Source: Clostridia bacterium
GTDB lineage: Bacteria > Bacillota_A > Clostridia > Christensenellales > Aristaeellaceae
Direction: 5' to 3'
NCBI GenBank assembly: GCA_025997215.1
Contig: BNUH01000002.1
Coordinates: 62,001-126,000, forward strand
Length of the DNA: 64,000 nucleotides
The translations under genes and the position numbers were made by a program. Within the stretch, counting starts at the first letter, position 1, and each line of letters begins with the position of its first letter. The notes beneath the pieces were generated by a model. The model made no database searches. It saw only the letters and a program-made list of their open reading frames with translations, and had not been told where the DNA came from. Of the stretch, positions 8,571 to 16,798 are shown piece after piece.

Positions 8571-9632
8571 ATGAAAAAACTCTTGGCATTAGCGCTGGCG
8601 CTCGTCCTCATCGGCTGTATGGCGGGTGCGGCGCTGGCGGAAGGCAAGGTTGGCGTGCTCATGCCGACCCAGTCCCTTCAGCGTTGGAATCAGGACGGCG
8701 CGAACATGAAGGAAAAGCTCGAAGCCGCTGGGTATGAAGTCGATCTGCAGTACGCGAATAATGACATTCCCACGCAGGTCGCGCAGGTTGAAAACGAGAT
8801 ACTCAACGACGTCAACGTCCTAGTTATCGCCGCAGTTGACAGCTGGTCCCTAACCACCGTGCTGGCCGACGCGAAGGCCGCCGGTATCCCCGTCATCGCT
8901 TATGACCGCAACATCATGGAGACGGATGCGGTCACCTACTACGCGACGTTTGACAACTACCAGGTGGGTCAGATTCAGGGTCAGTACCTGGAGACCCAGC
9001 TGGATCTGGCGAATCGCACGGCTGATAACTCGGTCAACATCGAGTTCTTCGGTGGCGATCCGGGCGATCCCAACGCGCAGCATTTCTTCAACGGCGCGTG
9101 GGACGTGCTCTCTCCCTACATCGAGTCCGGCGTGGTCAAGGTGCCGAGCGGCCAGACCGAGTTCGCCCAGATCGCGACCGCGAACTGGGACAGCGCCAAC
9201 AGCCAATCCCGCATGGATAACCTGATCGCCGCCAACTACAGCGACGGCACCAAGCTGGATGCCGTGTGCTGCTCGAATGACTCGACCGCCCTGGGCGTCA
9301 CCAACGCCTTGATCGGTGCCGGGTTCGACGAGTTCCCGCTGATCACAGGCCAGGATTGCGACGTCGCCAACACCAAGAACATCATCCTGGGCTTCCAGTC
9401 CATGTCCGTGTTCAAGGATACCCGCACCCTCGCCGAGAAGGTTGTCGCCATGGTTGATACGATCCTCAAGGGCGAGGAGCCGGAAATCAACGACACCACG
9501 ACCTATGACAACGGCGTTTTCGTTGTGCCGACGTACGTCTGCGCCCCAGTATTCGCGGATAAGAACAACTACAAGGAACTGCTGGTCGACAGCGGCTACT
9601 ACACAGAGGCTGATCTGGAAGTCGCGAACTGA
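8571..9632 (+). CDS. chvE: Multiple-monosaccharide ABC transporter substrate-binding protein, ChvE-like
   Basis: Extracellular sugar-binding protein, 353 residues, of the ChvE/XylF type (periplasmic-binding-protein-like type I fold). The ATG chosen has GGAAAGGGG upstream and begins a signal peptide; a longer frame upstream has no such site. The sequence LIGC at residues 12-15 fits a lipobox, so it may be a lipoprotein, although cleavage after ALA at 20-22 would also be possible. The segments TGQDCDVANTKNIILG and QSMSVFKDTRTLAEKV are the ChvE hallmarks. No permease or ATPase is next to it; the matching ChvE-type ATPase and permease are encoded 6 kb away in the xylose operon on the other strand, so they likely work together. 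Has its own promoter and terminator. Confidence 0.93.
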   Translation: MKKLLALALALVLIGCMAGAALAEGKVGVLMPTQSLQRWNQDGANMKEKLEAAGYEVDLQYANNDIPTQVAQVENEILNDVNVLVIAAVDSWSLTTVLADAKAAGIPVIAYDRNIMETDAVTYYATFDNYQVGQIQGQYLETQLDLANRTADNSVNIEFFGGDPGDPNAQHFFNGAWDVLSPYIESGVVKVPSGQTEFAQIATANWDSANSQSRMDNLIAANYSDGTKLDAVCCSNDSTALGVTNALIGAGFDEFPLITGQDCDVANTKNIILGFQSMSVFKDTRTLAEKVVAMVDTILKGEEPEINDTTTYDNGVFVVPTYVCAPVFADKNNYKELLVDSGYYTEADLEVAN

Positions 9633-9674
9633 TTCGCTGATTTGCTGATCCGCTGATCACCATCACCCTTACGA

Positions 9675-9705
9675 CCGGGCGGCGCGGCAGGTCTGCGTCG
9701 CCCGG
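9675..9705 (+). terminator. Terminator of the ChvE-like gene
   Basis: Ten-pair stem CCGGGCGGCG / CGTCGCCCGG (one G-U pair), 11-nt loop, followed by CTTTATG. T tract is short, so strength is uncertain. Confidence 0.6.
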
Positions 9706-9746
9706 CTTTATGAGCAAATTTGGTGGTAAAATATAGGAGGAATTCC

Positions 9747-9977
9747 ATGGATTCTGTATTCGATGAACGCATCAAGGAAAGAGAAGCCCAGGACAAATCG
9801 GCAAAACCCACGCGCAAGGGCTGGGTTGGATTCGTCGAAGGCGAGGTCGTCAACTTCATGGTTCAGTATGAACTGGAGAAGATGACGCTCGACGACGGCG
9901 AAGGCAACAAGGCTAAACTATCAAAGCTGAAGGACAACGCGATAAAGGTCGAATGCACCTCGTCGAATATCGTGTGA
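9747..9977 (+). CDS. Small protein of unknown function
   Basis: 76 residues, very charged (start MDSVFDERIKEREAQDKS), predicted soluble with no signal peptide or membrane segment. The start is set by TAGGAGG 6 nt upstream, so it is likely a real gene. The middle has GWVGFVEGEVVNFMVQYELEKM and the rest is Lys-rich. It ends 23 nt before the aldo/keto reductase start, so the two are probably co-transcribed. No family recognised. Confidence 0.65.
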   Translation: MDSVFDERIKEREAQDKSAKPTRKGWVGFVEGEVVNFMVQYELEKMTLDDGEGNKAKLSKLKDNAIKVECTSSNIV

Positions 9978-10000
9978 CGCCAGTGAAATACGGAGGTTTC

Positions 10001-10921
10001 ATGAGGACAATACCGCTGGGTAAATCGGGCCTGACAGTGCCGGCCGTCGCGGTCGGCTGCATGCGCATCAACCGCCTCAGCGACGGCGATGCCGAGAAAT
10101 TCATCAAGACCGCGCTGGACGCTGGCGCGAACTTCTTTGACCACGCGGATATATACGGCGGCGGAAACTGCGAAACCATATTCAGCCGCTCGATAAATAT
10201 GAACGCCGGACTGCGCGCGAAGATGATCATCCAGTCGAAATGCGGCATAGTCCCCGGCAGGATGTTCGACTTTTCGCGCGAGCACATCATATCATCCGTC
10301 GAAGGCAGCCTGAAGCGCCTGCAGACCGAATACCTGGACGTGCTGCTGCTGCACCGCCCGGATGCGCTCGTCGAGCCGGACGAGGTCGGCGAGGCATTCG
10401 ACCGCCTGAAAGCGAGCGGCAAAGTACGCCACTTTGGTGTGTCAAATCAGAACCCGATGCAGATTCAACTGCTCCAGCGTTCGCTGAAACAGCCCATCGT
10501 GGCCAACCAGCTGCAGCTGTCCATCCCGCATGCCGGGTTGGTCGCGGAGGGTCTGCACGTCAATATGAACGACGACACCGCCGTCAACCACAACGGATCG
10601 GCGTTGGATTTCTGCCGTTTGAATGAGATCACCGTCCAGCCGTGGTCGCCGTTCCAATACGGCATGTTCGCGGGCGTATTCATCGGCAGCGACAAGTACC
10701 CCAAGCTCAACGCGGTGATGGATCAATTGGCCGCGAAGTATGGCGTCACAAACACTACTATCGCTATGGCGTGGCTGCTGCGGCACCCGGCGCGCTTCCA
10801 ACCCGTCACGGGCACGATGAACCCCGGCCGTCTCCTGGATTGCGTGAAGGCCGCCGACATCACACTCGAGCGCGAAGAGTGGTACGCGCTGCTGATGGCG
10901 GCGGGTTATACGCTGCCGTGA
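10001..10921 (+). CDS. Aldo/keto reductase
   Basis: NADPH-dependent oxidoreductase of the AKR superfamily, 306 residues. ATG has CGGAGG 4 nt upstream. Catalytic features are visible: DHADIYGGG (Asp and catalytic Tyr) near residues 46-54, Lys in IIQSKCG, and His in LLLHRPDAL. The C-terminal part carries the usual cofactor region and ends with VTGTMNPGRL, similar to the YdhF-type AKRs. It lies between a small unknown gene and pckA; the substrate is not predictable from sequence, although a sugar or carbonyl substrate is typical of the family. Confidence 0.93.
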   Translation: MRTIPLGKSGLTVPAVAVGCMRINRLSDGDAEKFIKTALDAGANFFDHADIYGGGNCETIFSRSINMNAGLRAKMIIQSKCGIVPGRMFDFSREHIISSVEGSLKRLQTEYLDVLLLHRPDALVEPDEVGEAFDRLKASGKVRHFGVSNQNPMQIQLLQRSLKQPIVANQLQLSIPHAGLVAEGLHVNMNDDTAVNHNGSALDFCRLNEITVQPWSPFQYGMFAGVFIGSDKYPKLNAVMDQLAAKYGVTNTTIAMAWLLRHPARFQPVTGTMNPGRLLDCVKAADITLEREEWYALLMAAGYTLP

Positions 10922-10965
10922 TGTGTCAATAATTATTCTAGGTTTGTTATAAGGAGGAAACGCTT

Positions 10966-12546
10966 ATGGCTTCAGCATTGAATCTGGACGCGTTGGGGAT
11001 CATTCATCCCACCGTGGTTCACCGCAACCTATCCGTGCCCGCGCTGACCGAGCGCGCGGTCGCTCGCGGCGAAGGCATCCTGAGTCAGACGGGCGCGCTG
11101 TGCGTTTATACGGGCAAGTATACGGGCCGCTCACCGGATGATAAGTTCATCGTGGACGAACCGTCCAGCCATGATCAGATCGACTGGGGCAAGGTCAACG
11201 TGCCCATCTCTCAAGCGAAATTTGACAATCTTTACGCGAAAATTACCGCGTACCTGCAGAATCGGGAGATATTCGTTTTCGACGGATACGCGGGCGCCGA
11301 TCCGGATTACCGCATCAATATCCGCGTGATCAACGAGCTGGCGAGCGAAAACCTGTTCATCCACCAGCTATTGCTAAGGCCGAGCGAGGATGAGCTGGTC
11401 GGCTTCAAGCAGGACTTCACGATCATCGCAGCGCCGGGGTTCAAGGCGTCGCCCGAGCTGGACGGCACCAACTCCGAGGCCGCGATCGTGGTTTCATTTG
11501 AAAAGAAGCTTGTGCTCGTCGCGGGCAGCCAGTACGCGGGCGAGATCAAGAAATCCGTATTCTCACTGATGAATTACCTGATGCCATTGCGCGGCGTATT
11601 CACGATGCACTGCTCCGCGAACATGGGCAAGGACGGCGATACCGCGCTGTTCTTTGGGCTGTCGGGCACGGGCAAGACGACGCTCTCAGCCGATCCTGAC
11701 CGTTACCTGATAGGCGACGACGAGCACGGCTGGTCGCCCAACGGGATATTCAACATCGAGGGCGGCTGCTATGCCAAGTGCATCAACCTGTCGAAGGAGA
11801 ACGAGCCGCAGATCTGGGATGCGATCAAGTTCGGCGCGCTGGTGGAGAACGTGGTCATCGATCCGGTGACGCGCGAGCTGAATTACGCGGACGAATCCAT
11901 CACGGAGAATACCCGCGTGGGTTATCCTGTCGAATACATCCCCAACACGAAGATCCCCGGCGTGGGCGGGCATCCCAAGACCGTCATCTTCCTTACCGCC
12001 GATGCGTACGGCGTGATGCCGCCCATCGCCAAGCTAAGCCGCGAAGCCGCCATGTATCACTTTGTGACGGGTTACACCGCCCGGCTTGCGGGTACGGAGC
12101 GCGGCGTCACGCAGCCCCAGGCGACGTTCTCGACGTGCTTCGGCGCGCCGTTCCTGCCGCTGCCCGCCAGCAAGTATGCCACGATGCTGGGCGAATGCAT
12201 CGATCAGCATGGCTCGAATGTGTACCTGGTGAATACGGGCTGGTCCGGCGGACCCGCCGGCGACGGCGGCTCGCGCATGAAGATCAAGTATACGCGCGCC
12301 ATGGTCACCGCCGCGCTGAATGGTTCGCTGGAGAAGGGCGCGTTCGTCCATGACGAAACATTCAACATGGATGTGCCCGCCCAGTGCGCGAACGTGCCGG
12401 ACGAGGTGCTCCAGCCGCGCAACACCTGGCAGGATAAGGCAGCATATGACAAGGCTGCCAAGAATCTCGCCGGTCTGTTCCAAAAGAATTTCGAGAAATA
12501 TAAGGGAATGGATCCCAAGATCGTCGCGGCTGGGCCGAAGGGTTAA
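10966..12546 (+). CDS. pckA: Phosphoenolpyruvate carboxykinase (ATP)
   Basis: Interconverts oxaloacetate + ATP with phosphoenolpyruvate + ADP + CO2; in anaerobic sugar fermenters it often runs towards oxaloacetate. 526 residues, normal length. P-loop GLSGTGKTT at 231-239, kinase-2 LIGDDEHGW at 248-256, and [12 protein letters not shown] at 52-63 with the substrate-binding Arg. RBS AAGGAGG is well placed. Followed by a strong terminator. Probably monocistronic or weakly linked to the reductase upstream. Confidence 0.97.
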   Translation: MASALNLDALGIIHPTVVHRNLSVPALTERAVARGEGILSQTGALCVYTGKYTGRSPDDKFIVDEPSSHDQIDWGKVNVPISQAKFDNLYAKITAYLQNREIFVFDGYAGADPDYRINIRVINELASENLFIHQLLLRPSEDELVGFKQDFTIIAAPGFKASPELDGTNSEAAIVVSFEKKLVLVAGSQYAGEIKKSVFSLMNYLMPLRGVFTMHCSANMGKDGDTALFFGLSGTGKTTLSADPDRYLIGDDEHGWSPNGIFNIEGGCYAKCINLSKENEPQIWDAIKFGALVENVVIDPVTRELNYADESITENTRVGYPVEYIPNTKIPGVGGHPKTVIFLTADAYGVMPPIAKLSREAAMYHFVTGYTARLAGTERGVTQPQATFSTCFGAPFLPLPASKYATMLGECIDQHGSNVYLVNTGWSGGPAGDGGSRMKIKYTRAMVTAALNGSLEKGAFVHDETFNMDVPAQCANVPDEVLQPRNTWQDKAAYDKAAKNLAGLFQKNFEKYKGMDPKIVAAGPKG

Positions 12547-12560
12547 ATCTAACAAAGTTT

Positions 12561-12587
12561 AAGACCGCCGTTTCACGCGGCGGTCTT
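12561..12587 (+). terminator. Strong terminator after pckA (possibly bidirectional)
   Basis: Ten-pair perfect stem AAGACCGCCG / CGGCGGTCTT with 7-nt loop, followed by TCTTTTG. The A-rich left flank would also serve the convergent gene that ends at 12607. Confidence 0.9.
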
Positions 12588-12606
12588 TCTTTTGTTCCAT
12601 GATTTA

Positions 12607-13383
12607 TTATGGCAGGAAGTCCGTGTTGAATCCTGCGAATACATCCCGCTGATCGTCAGAGGCGCTCGGGCTTTGCTGCTCGAAGCCAGCCTCCGGGAAT
12701 TCATCCTGCTTTTCAGGGTCGAAATCGTGATCCGGCTTGTCGTCTATGGTGTACTTAACGGGCAGCGCGCCTTCGGGTTTGATGGATTCCAGGCGGCCCA
12801 CTGAGACCTCGTACGCGATCTTCTCCAGGACGGCGCCGTCGGGCATCTGCTTCTGGTAAGGCCGGGACTGCAGGCGTCCGTCTATCTGCAGCTGGTCGCC
12901 GATGGCCATGCGCGAGGCAAAGCGGGCATTCCTGCCCCAGGCGATGCAAGGGATATAATCGCTCTTGCCGTACGCGCGGTTCACCGCCAGCATGAGATCG
13001 GCGATCTCGCGGCCGAATGGCGTGGTCCGGTACGCCGGAGGTTTGCACAGCGCGCCAGCCAGCTGGATCGTGTTGGGATTCTGCTCATCCACCGGTATGA
13101 AAAGCTGCTGCGCGAACGCCGTGATGAGCAGCCTTCCCGCGCCGTTGATCACTTTGTTGTATGAGCGCGCTTGGCCTTCCAGCCTTAGCTGCATGCCTAC
13201 CTTGGGGTTCAGGGGCTGCAGCAGCCGCTCCGACGCCGTGACGGGCAGGTGATCCTGCACGCCGGATAGCCTAGGCACCGACAGCGTGAATTGGTAGAAC
13301 GCCTCGCCGAACAATTCGTGGGAGAACACGGGCGCGTTTGCCATGGTTCCAGTCAGATGCAGAGAATTTACGATCCGTTCCAT
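12607..13383 (-). CDS. Tandem OB-fold single-stranded DNA-binding protein-like
   Basis: 258 residues with two SSB-like OB domains in one chain. Domain 1 (about 1-100) starts NSLHLTGTMANAPVF and is more divergent; domain 2 (about 104-200) starts NTIQLAGALCKPPAYRTTPF and contains LAVNR and IPCIAWG, the usual SSB strand motifs, then MAIGDQLQIDGRLQSRPY. Normal SSB has one domain of about 110 residues and works as a tetramer. The C-terminal tail (200-258) is acidic but lacks the canonical DDDIPF tip; it ends in FNTDFLP. RBS GAGGTG precedes the ATG. Known in some Clostridia as a second SSB; its role here is unknown. Likely monocistronic. Confidence 0.85.
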   Translation of the reverse strand: MERIVNSLHLTGTMANAPVFSHELFGEAFYQFTLSVPRLSGVQDHLPVTASERLLQPLNPKVGMQLRLEGQARSYNKVINGAGRLLITAFAQQLFIPVDEQNPNTIQLAGALCKPPAYRTTPFGREIADLMLAVNRAYGKSDYIPCIAWGRNARFASRMAIGDQLQIDGRLQSRPYQKQMPDGAVLEKIAYEVSVGRLESIKPEGALPVKYTIDDKPDHDFDPEKQDEFPEAGFEQQSPSASDDQRDVFAGFNTDFLP

Positions 13384-13409
13384 CGGTTTACACCTCTTCG
13401 TATCCCGAC

Positions 13410-14237
13410 TCAGGCTTCAGGGGCCGGAGCGGTTTGGGCTTTGGGATGTTGTGTGCCAGCGTGATCGATATAGGTATCGCCCGATAACAGTATTTGCGAA
13501 ACAGGGATCACTTTATACCCTTGCGAGACATAATAATCAAGTATCGTCGGCAGTGCATCCATTAGATACTTGGAATCGTTGTGGAATAGAACGATATCCC
13601 CCGGCGAAACTTTTTTCGTAGCGGATGCGATCATTGCCTGGGTGCCCAGGTTTTTCCAATCCAGCGAATCCACATTCCATTGGATGACCTCGTAACCTTC
13701 CTGCTTGGCGACCAGCACCGTCTGGTCGTTATAGTCGCCGTACGGCGGTCGGAATAAGGTAGGCCGCACGCCTGTCAGCGAGTAAATCTGATCGCCGACG
13801 GTTTGCAACTCCTGGCGCATCTTAACATCCGACAGCTGCGGCATGTGCGGATGCGTTGTGGAGTGGCTCTCCACCTCGTGGCCGCGGCGCGCTATCTCCT
13901 GCACCAGCTCCGGATATTTTTCGACCCATATACCAACGACAAAGAATGTCGTTTTGATGTCGTACTTATCCAGCAGATCCAGCAGCGCCATGGTATTCGC
14001 GCTGCCCCACGCCGCGTCGAAGCTGATGGCGAGCACCTTGTCGTCGGTAGCGACGTTATAAATGGGCAGCTCACGCTTGCGTGTGGCGGCCATCGCGTCC
14101 GCGCCTGGCGTCATCGTAAGATATACTGCGCTTAGTATAACCAGCGTCGCCAGCGCGATCCAGCGGCTATAGCGGGAAAATAAGCCCCCGTAGCCGCCGA
14201 CAGGTTTGCCGCGTGTGGCGGGTGACACAACTCGCAT
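13410..14237 (-). CDS. PdaB-like polysaccharide deacetylase (probable sporulation protein)
   Basis: 275 residues; the ATG is chosen because GGAGGTG lies just upstream, while the frame extends 40 codons further without a site. A membrane anchor at about residues 23-42 is followed by a NodB-fold deacetylase domain. Motif 1 reads ISFDAAWG (catalytic Asp near 74, no second Asp), which is the PdaB form rather than TFDDG; motif 2 HSTTHPH (about 125-131) and motif 3 RPPYGDYN are intact, so metal binding through the His pair is expected. PdaB family enzymes act on spore cortex peptidoglycan in spore-formers, and spoIID/spoIIQ elsewhere in this window support that. The exact substrate is inferred. Confidence 0.82.
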   Translation of the reverse strand: MRVVSPATRGKPVGGYGGLFSRYSRWIALATLVILSAVYLTMTPGADAMAATRKRELPIYNVATDDKVLAISFDAAWGSANTMALLDLLDKYDIKTTFFVVGIWVEKYPELVQEIARRGHEVESHSTTHPHMPQLSDVKMRQELQTVGDQIYSLTGVRPTLFRPPYGDYNDQTVLVAKQEGYEVIQWNVDSLDWKNLGTQAMIASATKKVSPGDIVLFHNDSKYLMDALPTILDYYVSQGYKVIPVSQILLSGDTYIDHAGTQHPKAQTAPAPEA

Positions 14238-14422
14238 TCCGTCCACCTCCATTCGGCTTGGAGGTTTTCTTGAATCCCCCAACGCCCACATGGAGCGCCG
14301 CTGTGCGCTTGCTCCATTTGGCATATGCGTATGCCTAGCCAAGCGGAGATAGAACATCGCGAAAGCCCGCCACTGCTTCAGACGAGAAAATCCAAGGCTT
14401 AGTTCCGTAAATGAGGCCTTGC

Positions 14423-14451
14423 TTCCAAATCCTGGCGTATTGTGCTATACT
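14423..14451 (+). promoter_or_regulatory. Extended -10 promoter for the VOC gene
   Basis: TTCCAA, 17-bp spacer, TGC-TATACT with the TG of an extended -10, giving a leader of about 90 nt before the ATG. The leader contains a small hairpin (CCGCTT/AAGCGG near 14460-14476); no known riboswitch class recognised. Confidence 0.6.
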
Positions 14452-14545
14452 AATACCGCCGCTTTATGCAAGCGGACGTAGGGTATCCTGCTTATGATTT
14501 CCAACTGGTTCAAGTTTATTTCAAAAAAGTGGAGGATTACGTAAA

Positions 14546-14941
14546 ATGGCAGAATCTTTCGGCGTAAAAGGGCTGGCTCACATCGGTGTCATCGTGTCGG
14601 ACATCGAGCGTTCCGTATCATTCTATAAGGATTTACTCTCATTCACGGTGGATCAGCGCGTCGAGCTGGATGGCGGCACGCGCCTGGCGTTCCTGCACGC
14701 GGGCACGTGCATACTGGAGCTGATCGAGCATCCGGATCATCAGGTGCCAAACGCGTCCGGACCTATCGCCCATGTTTGCCTGGATGTGAATGGCATTGAT
14801 GAGTTGGTGGATTCGCTGCGCGCGAAGGGTGTGGAGTTCGCGGCCGATAAGGTGTCCACGCTATCCGGCGGTCTGGCCGGGAAACGCAACATATTCTTTG
14901 AAGGGCCGGACGGCGAGAAGCTGGAGTTTTTTGAGGGGTAA
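14546..14941 (+). CDS. VOC-family (glyoxalase/bleomycin-resistance fold) protein
   Basis: 131 residues, two beta-alpha-beta-beta-beta modules. Candidate metal ligands are His12 (LAHIGVIVSD), Glu near 58 (ILELIEHP), His near 75 (IAHVCLDV) and the final Glu of KLEFFEG, a spacing typical of glyoxalase I or methylmalonyl-CoA epimerase-like enzymes. Has a good RBS (GTGGAGG) and its own promoter; flanked by a terminator shared with the convergent msrC. Substrate not resolvable from sequence. Confidence 0.85.
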   Translation: MAESFGVKGLAHIGVIVSDIERSVSFYKDLLSFTVDQRVELDGGTRLAFLHAGTCILELIEHPDHQVPNASGPIAHVCLDVNGIDELVDSLRAKGVEFAADKVSTLSGGLAGKRNIFFEGPDGEKLEFFEG

Positions 14942-14967
14942 GGCTAAGGTAAGTAAATCTGCGCACA

Positions 14968-14995
14968 AAAAAGGACGCTAATGCGCGTCCTTTTT
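14968..14995. terminator. Bidirectional terminator between the VOC gene and msrC
   Basis: Eleven-pair stem AAAAAGGACGC / GCGTCCTTTTT around a 6-nt loop; A-run on one side and T-run on the other, so it can act in both directions, for the forward VOC gene and the end of the reverse xylose operon. Confidence 0.9.
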
Positions 14996-15013
14996 ATTAC
15001 AGTATAATAAACG

Positions 15014-15523
15014 TTATACTAACATCGACTCCAGCGTGGGTGCTTTCGCGATAGTCTTACCGACGAGGTTGGCGATACGCTGGATGAGCGACAGATCCGC
15101 TTCGTTGAAGCGCGCGGGTTCAGGGCTGTCGAGGTCGAGTACGCCGAAAACCTTGTCGCCGATGATGATAGGCGCGACTAATTCCGAGCGGGTTGAGCTG
15201 TCGCATGAGATGTAGCCCGGATACGTGCCAACCTCGTCGACGCGGATTGCGCGGCGCTCTTGAGCCGCCGTGCCGCACACGCCTTTGCCGAATGGGATTC
15301 GCACGCACGCTGGCTGGCCCTGATACGGGCCGACGACCAGCGTTTCGCCTCTGGCCACATAAAACCCGGCCCAGTTCACACGCTCCATGAACGCGTATAT
15401 ATACGCCGCGACCGTGGCCATAGCCGCCAGCGGATCGCTCTCCTCGGCCAGCGTATCCTCGATGACCATCTCCATCTGGTTGTTGCGTTCAGTACCGCTG
15501 ATGAACCGAATCTCAGGCAGCAT
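15014..15523 (-). CDS. msrC: Free methionine-(R)-sulfoxide reductase (GAF domain)
   Basis: Reduces free Met-R-sulfoxide. 169-residue single GAF domain; the three conserved Cys of the fRMsr family are present at 73 (PACVRI), 83 (KGVCGTA) and 107 (YISCDSS), along with VNWAGFY. RBS GGGAGGTG precedes the ATG, which starts 21 nt after the permease gene ends, so it is probably the last gene of the xylose operon rather than a free-standing gene. Acts in the cytosol with the thioredoxin system. Confidence 0.93.
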   Translation of the reverse strand: MLPEIRFISGTERNNQMEMVIEDTLAEESDPLAAMATVAAYIYAFMERVNWAGFYVARGETLVVGPYQGQPACVRIPFGKGVCGTAAQERRAIRVDEVGTYPGYISCDSSTRSELVAPIIIGDKVFGVLDLDSPEPARFNEADLSLIQRIANLVGKTIAKAPTLESMLV

Positions 15524-15544
15524 ATGGGCAGCACACCTCCCGAA

Positions 15545-16798
15545 TCAAGCTGTTAACGATTGGGTTTTACGTAAGCGGATACGATCCATTAGCGGATCGA
15601 GTACGTGCTGTTTGGGGATCACGTCCAGCGCGACGGCTACCAGGAGCACCAGCGGTTTGATCATCTGCTGACGGTCGGTAGGCCAGCCCAGGATCGACAT
15701 CCCGTTATTGAGGATGCCCATGATCAGGCCGCCGATCAGCGCGCCGCCGATCGTGCCCACGCCGCCGTACGCGGATGCGCCGCCGATGAAGCACGCCGCG
15801 ATAGCATCCATCTCAAAGCTCTGACCCGTCTGGGGCGCGGCGGAATTCAAGCGCGCCGAGAATACCAGCGCGGCCACGCCAGCCAGGAATGACATATTTG
15901 TGTAGGCGAGGAACATCATCCGCCGGGTGTTGACGCCTGACAGCCGCGCGGCCTTTTCGTTGCCGCCCAGCGCGTACAAGTGGCGTCCCATTACCGTATT
16001 CGTCGTCAGGAACGAGTAGAACAATAAGATGATACCCAGCGTGATCAGGACGGTCGGGATGCCGCGGTAGCCCGCCAGCAGGTAGAACAGCGCGATAACC
16101 GCCGCGCAGACGATGAGAGTCCTGATCAGCAGGCTGACGAAACCCTCAACCGTGTAGCCTTTGCGTTTGCGGCTGGCGTAACCCACGAACGTGATTACAG
16201 CGAATGCAACCGCCAGCAGTACACCGACGACAAAACACGTCACATTTCGCAGGCCGAATAGGGGCAAATCTGCGAGCGGATCGCCTGTGAACACGAACCC
16301 TGTCGAAAATTTCAGGAACGACTGTGGGAATGGCGCCAGCGTTAGGCCTTTGAGGATGTATAAGGTAAGGCCTCTGAAGAAGAGCATGCCGACCAGCGTC
16401 ATTATGAATGGCGGGATGCGGCCGTACGCGATCCAGAATCCTTGGAACATACCAATGCATATAGCGATGACAAGGCATAGCAGCATCGACAGGTACGGAT
16501 TCCACTTCCAGGAGATGATGAACGTGCCCGCGCACGCGCTGACCACGGCGACTACGGAGCCGACCGACAGATCGATGTTGCCGCCTGTGAGTATACACAG
16601 CAGCATGCCGCACGCCAGGATCACAACGTAGGCGTTTTGGAAGATGATGTTGGATACGTTCATCGGGTTGAGCATCTTGCCGCCCGTGCGGATCTGGAAG
16701 AATACGATGATTATCGCGAGGATGAGGAGGAGCATGTACTGGCGCAGCATGCCTGATAATGAGGCGCGGGGTTTGGCGGCGGGTGCTGTCTGGCTCAT
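15545..16798 (-). CDS. mmsB: Multiple-monosaccharide ABC transporter permease (MmsB/GguB/XylH type)
   Basis: Membrane subunit of a ribose/xylose-type importer, 417 residues, longer than RbsC (about 320), as is usual for the ChvE-GguAB type. About ten membrane helices; the family segment GRHLYALGGNEKAARLSG and the glycine-rich run IGGALIGGLIMGILNNG are both present. The start overlaps the stop of the ATPase gene (ATGA), so the two are coupled. The substrate-binding protein for this system is probably the ChvE-like gene at 8571-9632. Confidence 0.94.
   Translation of the reverse strand: MSQTAPAAKPRASLSGMLRQYMLLLILAIIIVFFQIRTGGKMLNPMNVSNIIFQNAYVVILACGMLLCILTGGNIDLSVGSVVAVVSACAGTFIISWKWNPYLSMLLCLVIAICIGMFQGFWIAYGRIPPFIMTLVGMLFFRGLTLYILKGLTLAPFPQSFLKFSTGFVFTGDPLADLPLFGLRNVTCFVVGVLLAVAFAVITFVGYASRKRKGYTVEGFVSLLIRTLIVCAAVIALFYLLAGYRGIPTVLITLGIILLFYSFLTTNTVMGRHLYALGGNEKAARLSGVNTRRMMFLAYTNMSFLAGVAALVFSARLNSAAPQTGQSFEMDAIAACFIGGASAYGGVGTIGGALIGGLIMGILNNGMSILGWPTDRQQMIKPLVLLVAVALDVIPKQHVLDPLMDRIRLRKTQSLTA

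Noticed and set aside
9637..9658. Three near-tandem copies of GCTGAT after the ChvE-like gene
   Set aside because: Too short and imperfect to be a meaningful repeat.
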